Positions 9,348-17,579 of a DNA stretch of 64,000 nt are shown piece after piece. Location of the stretch: NCBI GenBank assembly GCA_963678095.2, contig OY782746.1:372001-436000 (forward strand), given 5' to 3'. Source of the DNA: G963678095 sp963678095. Its GTDB lineage: Bacteria; Bacillota; Negativicutes; Selenomonadales; Selenomonadaceae. Every line of letters begins with the position of its first letter. The first letter of the stretch is position 1. A model generated the notes under the pieces. It saw only the letters and a list, made by a program, of their open reading frames with translations. It was not told where the DNA came from and searched no databases. The position numbers and the translations under genes are program-made.

Positions 9348-9399
9348 CACATACAAGAAAGGGGCTATCATCTGAGTGATAGCCCCTTTCTTGTATGTG
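9348..9399. terminator. 23-bp perfect bidirectional terminator
   Basis: Arms 9348-9370 and 9377-9399 are perfect complements around a 6-base loop. A G+C core is flanked by A/T runs on both sides, so it can end transcription of the HAD gene on the plus strand and of the HD gene on the minus strand. Confidence 0.9.
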
Positions 9400-9464
9400 C
9401 AACGCTTCCCTTAATCCACCTTGTCCTTGAGGACCGCCGTGATATTTTCTTAGGAAACTGCTAT

Positions 9465-10040
9465 TTAAAGGATTCCTTTCAGCCCTATTTCCTGTGCCTT
9501 TTCTTTCATCCCTGCAATCGTTTCCCGGATAACCTCATCCAAATCCAATTGCAGCATAGCACAGCCATTTCGGATTGTGTCACGATTGACACCCGCCGCA
9601 AAAGATTTATCCTTGAATTTCTTCTTAACAGATTTGACCTCCAGGTCCAGTACGCTTTTAGAGGGGCGCATCAGACAAAGCGCATGAATCAGGCCTGTCA
9701 GCTCATCGACCGTGTATAACATCTTTTCCATAGGGCTCCGGGGCTCCACATCCGTACAGATGCCATAGCCATGGCACTTCATTGCCCGTATGTAGATCTC
9801 GTCAATGCCGCGCTCCTGCATGATTTCCTCGGCTTTTTGACAATGTTCATCGGGGAATTTTTCATAATCCAAATCGTGAAGCAGCCCAGCAACTCCCCAA
9901 ACCTCTTCCTCCTCTTTTCTCAGCCTTGCAAAATGGCGCATTGCCGCTTCTACAGCCAATGCATGTTTTTGCAGCGCCGGCGTCTTTGTATATTCGCTTA
10001 ATAGTTCCCAGGCCTCTGCCCTCGATAAAAATTTTTCCAT
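9465..10040 (-). CDS. HD-domain metal-dependent phosphohydrolase
   Basis: A 191-residue HD-superfamily protein. The metal-binding His and His-Asp pair are visible (ALAVEAAMRHF, VAGLLHDLDYEKFPDEH), then AMKCHGYG and the later Asp in YTVDELTGLIHAL. Proteins of this kind in Firmicutes hydrolyse phosphate esters, often of nucleotides, but the substrate is unknown. The gene lies downstream of azlCD on the same strand with about 80 bases between; it may be part of that transcript or separate. Confidence 0.85.
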   Translation of the reverse strand: MEKFLSRAEAWELLSEYTKTPALQKHALAVEAAMRHFARLRKEEEEVWGVAGLLHDLDYEKFPDEHCQKAEEIMQERGIDEIYIRAMKCHGYGICTDVEPRSPMEKMLYTVDELTGLIHALCLMRPSKSVLDLEVKSVKKKFKDKSFAAGVNRDTIRNGCAMLQLDLDEVIRETIAGMKEKAQEIGLKGIL

Positions 10041-10119
10041 AGCTAGAATTCTCCTTCAAATTTTTATTATTTGTCAAAGCAGTTAAAACAGCCAGCTAAA
10101 ATCAACGTAAACTGCTTGG

Positions 10120-10446
10120 TCAGCCAAAGTAGGTTTGTAATAAAAACATATATAAAGCAGTTCCTGCTCCAATACTCAGCAACATGCTTTTTTTCCACTT
10201 GTGGAAAAAAACAATAAAAACAATTGCTATGATTTCAGGAATAATCGTCCCGCGATTGCTAACCGAATCCTTTAGGCCATAAACAAGCAACAGCCCAATG
10301 ACGGCATACGGCAAAACTCCCCCTAAATATCTAATATAAGCTGGTGGGTCTTTTCCCTCCGGGAAAATGAAAAATGGCAGAAACCGGGTTGTCATCGTCC
10401 CTAACACAACAACAAAAATTGTCAAGACCTCCTGTGATATTGTCAT
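10120..10446 (-). CDS. azlD: AzlD-type branched-chain amino acid exporter subunit
   Basis: A 108-residue membrane protein with four hydrophobic segments and the family opening VLGTMTTRFLPFFIFP. AzlD is the small partner of AzlC in a two-part exporter of branched-chain amino acids. Its ATG overlaps the azlC stop by four bases (ATGA), so the two are translationally coupled. Length is normal for the family. Confidence 0.9.
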   Translation of the reverse strand: MTISQEVLTIFVVVLGTMTTRFLPFFIFPEGKDPPAYIRYLGGVLPYAVIGLLLVYGLKDSVSNRGTIIPEIIAIVFIVFFHKWKKSMLLSIGAGTALYMFLLQTYFG

Positions 10447-11135
10447 TGCTCCACCACCATTTCTTCTGGCTTTCTATTTACCGAAAGGCAAAAAACAATC
10501 AGCACCATAGCAGGCAATATAAAATTCTGGCTGCCAAAAAACACGAGACACACCATTGCGCAGACTAATCCGATAAGCGCCGACCGATGATCCTGCGTTT
10601 CTCCCCACTGATTTATAAACATAACAACAAAGAGTGCCGTCATTACAAATTCAATGCCGGTCGAATTAAACTGAACCACCTGCCCCAACAGAGCACCCAG
10701 GGTTGCGCCTAAAACCCAATATAAGTGATTAAGGAAGGTCACAAAAAACATAAACCACCCTCTATCAACCTCTACCGGCAGCTTGACAGTACAGTTAATT
10801 GAAAAAGATTCATCACACATTCCATAGATTAGATATAGTTTCTTCCAGCCGCAATTCTTGTATTTTCCCAGCATAGCAATTCCATAAAAAAGATGTCTGG
10901 CATTTACTGCAAGCGTCAAAAAAAATGCAGCCAGCGGATTAAAAGCGGCTAACAATAAATTTATCGTTACAAACTCCATGGAGCCGGCGAAAATAAATAA
11001 GCTCATTAACAGGGGATAAAGGAATGAAAACCCCTTGCTTTGCATAAGAAAGCCATATGATATCCCCAATAACAGAAAACCTGCACAAATCGGTATAGTG
11101 TACGGCAACGCCGCCTTAAATGCTTTTATTTTCAT
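10443..11135 (-). CDS. azlC: AzlC-type branched-chain amino acid exporter subunit
   Basis: A membrane protein of 230 residues from the chosen start, with several hydrophobic helices. Family marks are ICAGFLLLGISYGFLMQSKG, FAGSMEFVTINLL, LAVNARHLFYGIAMLGKY and YGMCDESFSI. With AzlD it forms an exporter of branched-chain amino acids or analogues. I chose the ATG at 11133-11135 because GGAGGAG lies 6 bases upstream; an upstream in-frame ATG at 11168 would place that site inside the gene. The XRE-cupin gene is divergent and shares the intergenic region, which holds an 11-bp inverted repeat, so it is the likely regulator. Confidence 0.9.
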   Translation of the reverse strand: MKIKAFKAALPYTIPICAGFLLLGISYGFLMQSKGFSFLYPLLMSLFIFAGSMEFVTINLLLAAFNPLAAFFLTLAVNARHLFYGIAMLGKYKNCGWKKLYLIYGMCDESFSINCTVKLPVEVDRGWFMFFVTFLNHLYWVLGATLGALLGQVVQFNSTGIEFVMTALFVVMFINQWGETQDHRSALIGLVCAMVCLVFFGSQNFILPAMVLIVFCLSVNRKPEEMVVEQ

Positions 11136-11223
11136 GAATAACTCCTCCGTACGCTCCTTGATTTTCATGCTATTATCTCATATAATAAGCTCATAATCTT
11201 ATACTAAAACTTACGATTATCCA

Positions 11224-11272
11224 ATATATCGAACGCTTTATGTTTTTTATATCTTACATCTGTTCGATATAT
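11224..11272. promoter_or_regulatory. Inverted-repeat operator in the azlC / XRE-cupin divergent promoter
   Basis: An 11-bp perfect inverted repeat, ATATATCGAAC at 11224-11234 and GTTCGATATAT at 11262-11272, with 27 bases between. It sits in the 162-base gap between azlC and the divergent regulator. I infer it is the binding site of the XRE-cupin protein and controls both directions. Confidence 0.6.
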
Positions 11273-11297
11273 CTGTCAAGGAGAGTGTAGAAAACTT

Positions 11298-11849
11298 ATG
11301 GAATTAGGCGCTATTATAGCTATAAATTTAAAAACCTTGCGTGAGGAACGCAACTTAACCCTGGGCCAGTTATCAAAAATAGCAGGCATCAGCAAAGCCA
11401 TGTTATCAGATATTGAAAAAGGCACCAGCAATCCCACCATCAATACCATTTGGAAGATTGCCAATGGATTGAATGTCCCCTATACGAAATTAATTGATCG
11501 CATGGAAAAAGAAACTACGGTTATCCGCCATTCTGAAATCACCGCCCAAGTGGGAGAATCGACACACTATCGGGTGTATTGCTATTTCACCAGTACACCG
11601 GTTAGAAATTTTGAACTTTTTCATGTGGAATTGGATGCAAACTCATCAAACGCCTCCATCGGGCATTCAAAAAAAGCCCAGGAATATATTTATATTATGC
11701 AGGGGGAACTTGGGCTTCATACCGAAATGGGCGAGCATACCCTGCAGGCCGGAGACTCCATTATGTTTGATTCTTCAATCCGGCATACTTATAAAAACGA
11801 TCAAAATACCCTGCTCACATTTCTGGTTATAAATTATTATCCGCAGTAA
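11298..11849 (+). CDS. XRE-family regulator with C-terminal cupin
   Basis: A 183-residue regulator. The N-terminal helix-turn-helix (LREERNLTLGQLSKIAGISK, SDIEKGTSNPTINTIWKIAN) spans about 8-65. A cupin barrel spans about 105-180 (IYIMQGELGLHTEMGEHTLQ, AGDSIMFDSSIRHTYKN). This architecture usually represses amino-acid or polyamine transport and catabolism genes and binds a small ligand in the cupin. The divergent azlCD pair is the obvious target. A close architectural paralogue lies at 22243-22797. Confidence 0.9.
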   Translation: MELGAIIAINLKTLREERNLTLGQLSKIAGISKAMLSDIEKGTSNPTINTIWKIANGLNVPYTKLIDRMEKETTVIRHSEITAQVGESTHYRVYCYFTSTPVRNFELFHVELDANSSNASIGHSKKAQEYIYIMQGELGLHTEMGEHTLQAGDSIMFDSSIRHTYKNDQNTLLTFLVINYYPQ

Positions 11850-11881
11850 GAATAGCCCCTATTTTTACTGCGGATAATAAT
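11833..11881. repeat. 17-bp perfect inverted repeat over the XRE-cupin stop codon
   Basis: Arms 11833-11849 and 11865-11881 are perfect complements; the left arm includes the last codons and stop of the XRE-cupin gene. There is no U tract on the plus strand, so it is an atypical terminator or a regulatory site for the MocR gene downstream. Confidence 0.6.
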
Positions 11882-11935
11882 AAAATGCATACACTGAGAA
11901 TCCTTTAATTTTTTACGTGCAAGGAGGTTCCGATT

Positions 11936-13342
11936 TTGTCTGTAAATTCTTTTGAAAATTACCCCATGAGCTGGCTGCCGCAGCTGAAAAACCGCACCGG
12001 CGCCATATACAAGGAACTGGCTGCGCAGCTCGAAGCGGCTATAGAATCTGGTGAATTAAAACCCGGAACCAAGCTGCCGCCCCAGCGCGAGTTGGCAGAC
12101 TATCTGAATGTTAACCTCAGCACGATCACCAAGGTTTATAAGCTTTGCAGCCTGAAAGGACTCCTGCAGACCACCATCGGACGCGGAACCTATATCGCCT
12201 ATGATGTAATGAACAGCCGCTGTCTCTGGCCGGACAATTGGAAAAACCCTCACATCATTCCCCTGGGGGCCACACGGCCCGACGAAAATTCCTATACCGA
12301 TGTACAGCGCCAGCTCAGGGATATTTTATCCGAGCCGGATTGTGTCAAATGGTTTGACTATGGCAGTGAACAGGACATGGACTGGCATCGACGAGCCGGG
12401 GCTCTGTTGATGAAGCATGAGGGATTTGCTGCCGATCCCGCAAATGTCTTTCTCACCAGCGGCGCCCAAAATGCTCTCATGGCTTGCCTGCTGGCAGTCT
12501 GTTCCTACGGCGATGCCGTCGGCGCTGATCCTCTGACCTATCCTGGACTTAAAGGTGCTGCTGCCGCTTTGGGAATCCGGCTGATTCCCCTGCCCTATCA
12601 GGGAAACGACATCAATTTCACAGCGCTGACTGCGATCTGCCATAAAACCCCACTTAAAGCCTTATATCTCATGCCGCAAAATCAAAATCCCACCACCCAT
12701 ACAATGAGCTCTGCAACAAAGCAGGCATTGGTGGAATTTGCCGTGGCACAGGACATAGCAATCATTGAAGATGCCTCCTATAACCTGCTTACCACGCGGC
12801 CTACGCTGCCGATTGCCAGCCTGCTGCCAGCGCAGACCTTTTTTATTGCCGGCCTGTCCAAAGGCATTGCCCCGGGGCTGCGGCTGGCCTATCTGGCCGT
12901 CCCTCCCCCCTATGCCGAAGCGATCACCACGGCACTTTATACCATGTCCATCACGGTATCACCCCTTATGAGTGAACTTGCCGCCCGCCTTATCGTCTCA
13001 GGGGCTGCCTGGAAAACTCTGGCCAGACATCAGAAAGAAACCATCGCCCGCAACCAAATAGCCCAAAAATATCTAGGATCCTTTCTCGCTGATGCCGATG
13101 AAGCCTGTATCTTTCGTTGGCTCCACTTGCCTCCAAGCTGCACCTGCAGCGGCTCGGCCTTTGAACAGCTGGCCCGAAAAAAGGGCGTACAGGTTTACGC
13201 CGCTGAACGCTTTGCCCTTGGTGACAGTTCGCCGGTCAATGCCGTCCGGCTGGCAATCACCGCTCCGGCAAGCCGGGCCGAGCTGGAAAAAGGTCTCCAG
13301 ATCTTGCAAGATATACTTCGCGATCTAAAAGACCCTTCCTAA
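11936..13342 (+). CDS. MocR/PdxR-type GntR regulator with aminotransferase-like domain
   Basis: A 468-residue regulator. Residues about 15-85 are a GntR winged helix (YKELAAQLEAAIESGELKPG, TKLPPQRELADYLNVNLSTI, GRGTYIAY). Residues about 110-465 form a fold-type I PLP aminotransferase-like domain (FLTSGAQNALMACLLAVCS, YLMPQNQNPTTHTM, and FIAGLSKGIAPGLRLAYL with the PLP lysine in SKG). MocR proteins use PLP or PLP-amino-acid adducts as signals. The start is TTG with AAGGAGG at 11921-11927. It precedes the racemase/acetyltransferase pair, but a terminator at 13365 separates them, so any control would act through their own promoter. Confidence 0.9.
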   Translation: MSVNSFENYPMSWLPQLKNRTGAIYKELAAQLEAAIESGELKPGTKLPPQRELADYLNVNLSTITKVYKLCSLKGLLQTTIGRGTYIAYDVMNSRCLWPDNWKNPHIIPLGATRPDENSYTDVQRQLRDILSEPDCVKWFDYGSEQDMDWHRRAGALLMKHEGFAADPANVFLTSGAQNALMACLLAVCSYGDAVGADPLTYPGLKGAAAALGIRLIPLPYQGNDINFTALTAICHKTPLKALYLMPQNQNPTTHTMSSATKQALVEFAVAQDIAIIEDASYNLLTTRPTLPIASLLPAQTFFIAGLSKGIAPGLRLAYLAVPPPYAEAITTALYTMSITVSPLMSELAARLIVSGAAWKTLARHQKETIARNQIAQKYLGSFLADADEACIFRWLHLPPSCTCSGSAFEQLARKKGVQVYAAERFALGDSSPVNAVRLAITAPASRAELEKGLQILQDILRDLKDPS

Positions 13343-13364
13343 AACAATATGATAAAACATTATA

Positions 13365-13398
13365 CGCCATACAATATTTTTATTGTATGGCGGATTTT
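13365..13398 (+). terminator. Terminator of the MocR gene
   Basis: A 12-bp perfect stem (13365-13376 with 13381-13392), a four-T loop and a following T run. It is 22 bases past the MocR stop. Confidence 0.85.
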
Positions 13399-13450
13399 TA
13401 TGTTCTATACTGAACGGGCAATACTATGAATTTATAAAGGAGAAATTTTT

Positions 13451-14164
13451 ATGAAAACCATTGGATTACTCAGCGGCATGAGCTGGGAAAGCACCACTAC
13501 GTATTATCAAGTCATCAATGAAACGATCCAGCAACAATTAGGCGGCCTGCACTCAGCAAAGCTTCTGCTCTACAGCGTGGATTTTCACGAAATCGAAATC
13601 TGTCAAGCCCGGGGTGACTGGAAACGCAGTGCACAAATTTTAGATACGGGCATACAATCCCTAGAAAAAGGCGGCGCTGACTTTATTGTCATTTGCACCA
13701 ATACCATGCACAAAATTGCTCCCCTGCTTCAAGAAAAAACAAAGCTTCCCATCCTGCATATCGCCGAAACAACCGCTGCCGCTCTCAAAAAGGACAAGAT
13801 AGCTAAGGCCGCCCTGCTAGGAACAAAATATACTATGGAGCAAAACTTCTATAAAGACAAACTAGTAGCCAGCGGCATCGAGGTTCTGATTCCAAATGAA
13901 ACCGACCGCAACATGATCAACCATATTATTTACGATGAACTTTGCCTCGGAACAATCTCCGCCAGCGCCAAAAAGGAATACCTCCGTGTAATCAGTGCCT
14001 TAGAGGCTAAGGGGGCCCAAGGGGTCATTCTCGGATGCACAGAAATAGGCCTGCTGATTAAGCAGCAGGACACTGCGCTGCCTGTATTTGATACATCAAT
14101 CCTCCATGCCCAAGCCGCGGCCCAGGCAGCACTTGCCGAGGGAAAGGCGGCGCTGTGGCTATGA
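13451..14164 (+). CDS. ygeA: YgeA-type aspartate/glutamate/amino-acid racemase
   Basis: A 237-residue PLP-independent racemase. It closely resembles, from memory, E. coli YgeA, a broad-specificity amino-acid racemase: TIGLLSGMSWESTTTYYQVI, LYSVDFHEIE, LLGTKYTMEQ, IIYDELCLG and a C-terminal VFDTSILHA. The two catalytic cysteines are in ICTNTMHK and LGCTEIGLL. The stop overlaps the ATG of the acetyltransferase by four bases, so the pair is coupled. Racemase and MocR regulator next to each other fit D-amino-acid metabolism, which is inference. Confidence 0.9.
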   Translation: MKTIGLLSGMSWESTTTYYQVINETIQQQLGGLHSAKLLLYSVDFHEIEICQARGDWKRSAQILDTGIQSLEKGGADFIVICTNTMHKIAPLLQEKTKLPILHIAETTAAALKKDKIAKAALLGTKYTMEQNFYKDKLVASGIEVLIPNETDRNMINHIIYDELCLGTISASAKKEYLRVISALEAKGAQGVILGCTEIGLLIKQQDTALPVFDTSILHAQAAAQAALAEGKAALWL

Positions 14165-14808
14165 CGGAAGAAGAAAAAATTTTCAGCGGCAGAATGTTTA
14201 ACGCCAGTGCCCCCGAACTGCTAAAAATCAAGCACGTAGCTCATACAGCCTGTCAAAAATACAACGCGTTGGACGAATACGATCCGTCACGGCCAGCACT
14301 GCTTAAAAACATTCTCGGCCGTATCGGCGCTCCCTTTCGCTTCCAAGGGCCCGTGCAGTTTAACTACGGAAAGCACACGTTTATCGGCAACCATTTTATG
14401 GCCAACTTTAACCTGCTGGTCATGGACGATGCCCGTATCTGCATTGGCAATAATGTAGCCATCGGCCCCAATGTCTCCCTGCTGGCAACGAATCACCCGC
14501 TGCTCGCCAGCGAGCGCTTGGGGATCAGTCCGGACGGGCAAGCTACAGCATTCGCCGAATATGCGCAGGAAATTCATATCGACGATAACGTCTGGCTGGC
14601 AGCGAATGTAACGGTTCTCGGCGGCGTCCACATTGGCGCAAACGCTGTCATCGGTGCCGGCAGCGTTGTCACCCATGATATACCGCCAGCTACGCTCGCC
14701 GCTGGTGTTCCCTGCCGCCCTTTACGGCAACTCACAGCCAAAGACCGTTGCCGCGACCTGTTCTTACCAGAAGATCATGAGCATTTCAAATACAACCTGA
14801 TGGTGTGA
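14161..14808 (+). CDS. Hexapeptide-repeat sugar O-acetyltransferase
   Basis: A left-handed beta-helix acetyltransferase of the maltose/galactoside (Maa/LacA/NodL) type, 215 residues from ATG at 14161. An N-terminal helical cap (MFNASAPELLKIK) is followed by hexapeptide repeats (VAIGPNVSLLATNHP with the catalytic-type His, WLAANVTVLGGVHIGANAVI, GAGSVVTHDIP). It transfers acetyl from acetyl-CoA to a sugar or related hydroxyl. A GTG two codons upstream is possible, but the ATG overlapping the racemase TGA is preferred. The acceptor is unknown. Confidence 0.9.
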   Translation: MTEEEKIFSGRMFNASAPELLKIKHVAHTACQKYNALDEYDPSRPALLKNILGRIGAPFRFQGPVQFNYGKHTFIGNHFMANFNLLVMDDARICIGNNVAIGPNVSLLATNHPLLASERLGISPDGQATAFAEYAQEIHIDDNVWLAANVTVLGGVHIGANAVIGAGSVVTHDIPPATLAAGVPCRPLRQLTAKDRCRDLFLPEDHEHFKYNLMV

Positions 14809-14869
14809 CGGGTTCCGTACCATCCTTACAAAAGAGACTTCTCCCCAGCGACAATGCGACAATATTTCA

Positions 14870-14989
14870 TTAGACATTACGGCTTAAAATATCCTGCCAC
14901 TCGCTACCTTTAAGAAAGCTGTCATCTACATAGCCTTCCATCTCTAAATACATTTTATAAGGCACCGTAAAAGAAAGGATTTTCGGCAC
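14870..14989 (-). CDS. Possible 39-residue small protein after the LysR gene
   Basis: A GTG-started frame overlaps the LysR stop (TAGTG) and runs to TAA at 14870. The product (VPKILSFTVPYKMYLEMEGY at its start) has protein-like composition, but I recognise no family. It may be a real small coupled gene or the remnant of a larger one. No separate ribosome binding site is evident. Confidence 0.3.
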   Translation of the reverse strand: MPKILSFTVPYKMYLEMEGYVDDSFLKGSEWQDILSRNV

Positions 14990-15879
14990 TACTCTTTAAA
15001 TATAAGCTGCAGATATTCATCAAGAATATTAAGCGTCTGGTTTAAAGATGTATACGGAAACTTATGCGTTACCTTATAACATGTTCTTTTGGGAATGGAT
15101 GCGGCTAATTTTTGAAGAACAAAGTTTCCATTTTGTATCATGTAGGCCCCTACAGAGGCCGGAACTATCGCCCACTGTCTGGGGTCTTTCATAAAGGTGG
15201 CAATAAGTCCGGCTGAATCCAAATGAATCCGCGATGAACAATGAGGATCCCACCATTCATCATGCTTGAATTGAAATTCTTTATTCCAAATAATGAATAT
15301 CTCGTGTTGCGCTTCTAATTCCTTTATTTCAACAAGCGCACCTTCCTGTCTATCGGGGCCAGCAAGGCGCAGCAGCATCATTTCTTCCGCAAAAAACGGT
15401 TTAACATTAACGCAGGGTGACGCGATCTCCCGCACTACAAATGCCACATCCATCCCCCGACGCTCTATACTATCAAATGCCTCCTGCGTATGCTGCGTTC
15501 GAATTTGGAGTCGGATCGCTGGCTCATGTTGATTTAGCATACGGTATAAAGGTGGTAAAACAAAATGGCTGATGCTTTCAGCAGCACTAACAGCCAAGCT
15601 CAATTGCGGTTCATTCTTCTTCAACACCTGGGTTTCTCGCCATAGGGCTTCCCAGCGTTCGGCAATATAAAAAAAGTTTTCCCCTTTGGGCGTCAGACTG
15701 ATTTTTGATTCACCCTTATTTCGTTCTACTAAAAGGCCGCCCATATCCTGTTCTAATGTTTTTAATCGATAACTTATCGTAGCTTGTGATAAATGCAAGG
15801 CTTCTGCTGCTTTCGTTAAATTTTCAGTTTTTACTATAGCTAAAAATGCTTCAATTCCGGGAAAATACATAAAATCCAC
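14989..15879 (-). CDS. LysR-family transcriptional regulator
   Basis: A 296-residue LysR regulator. The N-terminal winged helix (FLAIVKTENLTKAAEALHLS, QATISYRLKTLEQDMGGLLV) is followed by a periplasmic-binding-protein-like effector domain from about 90. It is divergent from fosX with 178 A+T-rich bases between them. That gap holds a short inverted repeat, GTTAAT at 15898-15903 and ATTAAC at 15919-15924. It may control fosX and the 2-hydroxyacid dehydrogenase; the effector is unknown. Confidence 0.9.
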   Translation of the reverse strand: MDFMYFPGIEAFLAIVKTENLTKAAEALHLSQATISYRLKTLEQDMGGLLVERNKGESKISLTPKGENFFYIAERWEALWRETQVLKKNEPQLSLAVSAAESISHFVLPPLYRMLNQHEPAIRLQIRTQHTQEAFDSIERRGMDVAFVVREIASPCVNVKPFFAEEMMLLRLAGPDRQEGALVEIKELEAQHEIFIIWNKEFQFKHDEWWDPHCSSRIHLDSAGLIATFMKDPRQWAIVPASVGAYMIQNGNFVLQKLAASIPKRTCYKVTHKFPYTSLNQTLNILDEYLQLIFKE

Positions 15880-16057
15880 CCCTCATATATAGAAAAAGTT
15901 AATATATATTACAAAATAATTAACATTTACACCATTACTCTATATATGTAAAATTATCATGAACAAAGCAATGCGTCAATGTGTCATGAATCCGAGCCCA
16001 AAGGTTTTTATGATCCTTCGCTAAACTGCTATAATTTATTCAAAAGGAGATCCCTCT

Positions 16058-16465
16058 ATGATAGAAAGCATCAGTCACGTAACTTTTATTGTCAAAGATC
16101 TTGCCCGGACAACTAAATTTTTCAAACAAATATTCGAAGCAACAGAAGTTTACTCCAGCGGTAATGCCACCTTTTCCATCGCCAGAGAAAAATTCTTCAT
16201 GGTTGGAGGCCAATGGATTGCCATCATGGAAGGTGACTCTCTTTCCGAACGCAGCTACAATCACATTGCATTTAAAATACCAGAAGCTGAATTTGAACTC
16301 TATGAAGCACGCATTCTAAAGCTAGGGTTAGATTTCAAACCACCCCGACCACGTGTAGCAGGCGAAGGAAGGTCCTTGTATTTTTATGACTTTGATAATC
16401 ATTTATTTGAGCTGCATACCGGAACCCTTTCCGAGCGACTAAAAAAATATAAAGCGAAAAAATAA
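16058..16465 (+). CDS. fosX: FosX-type fosfomycin resistance hydrolase
   Basis: A 135-residue vicinal-oxygen-chelate enzyme closely resembling Listeria FosX, which opens the epoxide of fosfomycin with water using Mn2+. All expected residues are present: metal ligands His7 (SHVTFIV), His69 (YNHIAF) and Glu118 (LFELHTGT), and the catalytic base Glu44 (IAREKFF). RPRVAGEGRSLYFYDFDNH is a FosX hallmark. Length is normal, and AAAGGAG precedes the ATG. Whether it gives resistance at native expression cannot be told. The dehydrogenase gene follows after 46 bases. Confidence 0.92.
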   Translation: MIESISHVTFIVKDLARTTKFFKQIFEATEVYSSGNATFSIAREKFFMVGGQWIAIMEGDSLSERSYNHIAFKIPEAEFELYEARILKLGLDFKPPRPRVAGEGRSLYFYDFDNHLFELHTGTLSERLKKYKAKK

Positions 16466-16511
16466 CACTTGCATATTTTTACAAATATACAACAGGAAGG
16501 ATGATTTTCTT

Positions 16512-17456
16512 ATGAAAGTCCTCATCGCAGGCGATTTTAACGAAACTGCAAAATCAAATATCGTAAAACATTTCCCGGCAGACTGGGACATTGTAATTGT
16601 ACCTCCCGGACAAGAAATGCTGTCGCACCTAAAAGACTGCCATGTTCTAATTCCCGAACATATAAAAGTGAACCATAACTTGCTTTCCACCGCCGAAAAT
16701 TTAAAGCTTGTACAGACCGGGGCTGGCTTTGATAATATAGATATCGAGGCCTGCACACAACTCGGCATTTGGGTGGCCAATGCTGCGGGAGTAAATGCGC
16801 CGGCAGTAGCCGAGCACGTAATGGCATTGATTCTTTCTTATTATAAAAATATTCCTTTTCTCGACACCTTTATGAAAAAAGGACTACAGCAACAACAATT
16901 GGACTACGTCGGCAGTGAATTAGCCGGTAAGACAATAGGGATTATCGGGCTAGGTTCTATCGGAAAGAAAGTCGCTGCCTTTTGCCACGCTTTTGACATG
17001 GATGTGATCGCTTATGCCAGAAGCAGTCTTATTCCGTCTGACGCTTTTATAAAAAGGACAGATTTCGACCAGCTTATACGCACAGCAGACATTGTAAGCG
17101 TACACATCGCCCTTAATCAACAGACCAGACACTTGATCGACGCTTCCGTATTTAAAAAAATGAAATCCTCGGCGCTTTTCATCAATACAGCCCGCGGAGG
17201 GATTGTCAATGAACGCGACTTGATCACTGCCTTAAAAAATGGTGATATTGCCGGTGCCTGCCTTGATGTATTTGAAACAGAACCACTCCCCACGAATAGT
17301 GAACTCCGAACCCTAGCCAACGTAATTCTCACCCCGCATACAGCCGGCATGCCGGATGGGATAAAATTCCATAAAAAAAGATATGATTTTTTCATAAATA
17401 ATATTAAACGAGTGGCAAATGGCCAGGAACCTGAAAATAAATTAAACCAATTATAA
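16512..17456 (+). CDS. D-isomer-specific 2-hydroxyacid dehydrogenase
   Basis: A 314-residue NAD-dependent dehydrogenase of the phosphoglycerate-dehydrogenase-like family. The Rossmann motif is GKTIGIIGLGSIGKKVAAF. The catalytic Arg lies in FINTARGGIVNERDL, the Glu in VFETEPLPTNSELR and the His in LTPHTAGMP. N-terminal substrate residues include GAGFDNIDIEAC. It probably reduces a 2-keto acid or oxidises a D-2-hydroxy acid; the exact substrate is open. It is downstream of fosX and ends at a good terminator, so the two may share a transcript. Confidence 0.9.
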   Translation: MKVLIAGDFNETAKSNIVKHFPADWDIVIVPPGQEMLSHLKDCHVLIPEHIKVNHNLLSTAENLKLVQTGAGFDNIDIEACTQLGIWVANAAGVNAPAVAEHVMALILSYYKNIPFLDTFMKKGLQQQQLDYVGSELAGKTIGIIGLGSIGKKVAAFCHAFDMDVIAYARSSLIPSDAFIKRTDFDQLIRTADIVSVHIALNQQTRHLIDASVFKKMKSSALFINTARGGIVNERDLITALKNGDIAGACLDVFETEPLPTNSELRTLANVILTPHTAGMPDGIKFHKKRYDFFINNIKRVANGQEPENKLNQL

Positions 17457-17504
17457 TCAAGTAACAACAGTCTCCGCAATAAATTTTCATTAAGAAAATA
17501 TAAC

Positions 17505-17540
17505 AACGGCACCATTATTTTTTAACGGTGCCGTTTTATA
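17505..17540 (+). terminator. Terminator of the fosX-dehydrogenase unit
   Basis: A 9-bp perfect stem (17505-17513 with 17527-17535) followed by TTTATA. It lies 49 bases past the dehydrogenase stop. Confidence 0.8.
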
Positions 17541-17579
17541 TTGCAATCATTCATAGCTGCCGGTCTAACTCTCACCGGC

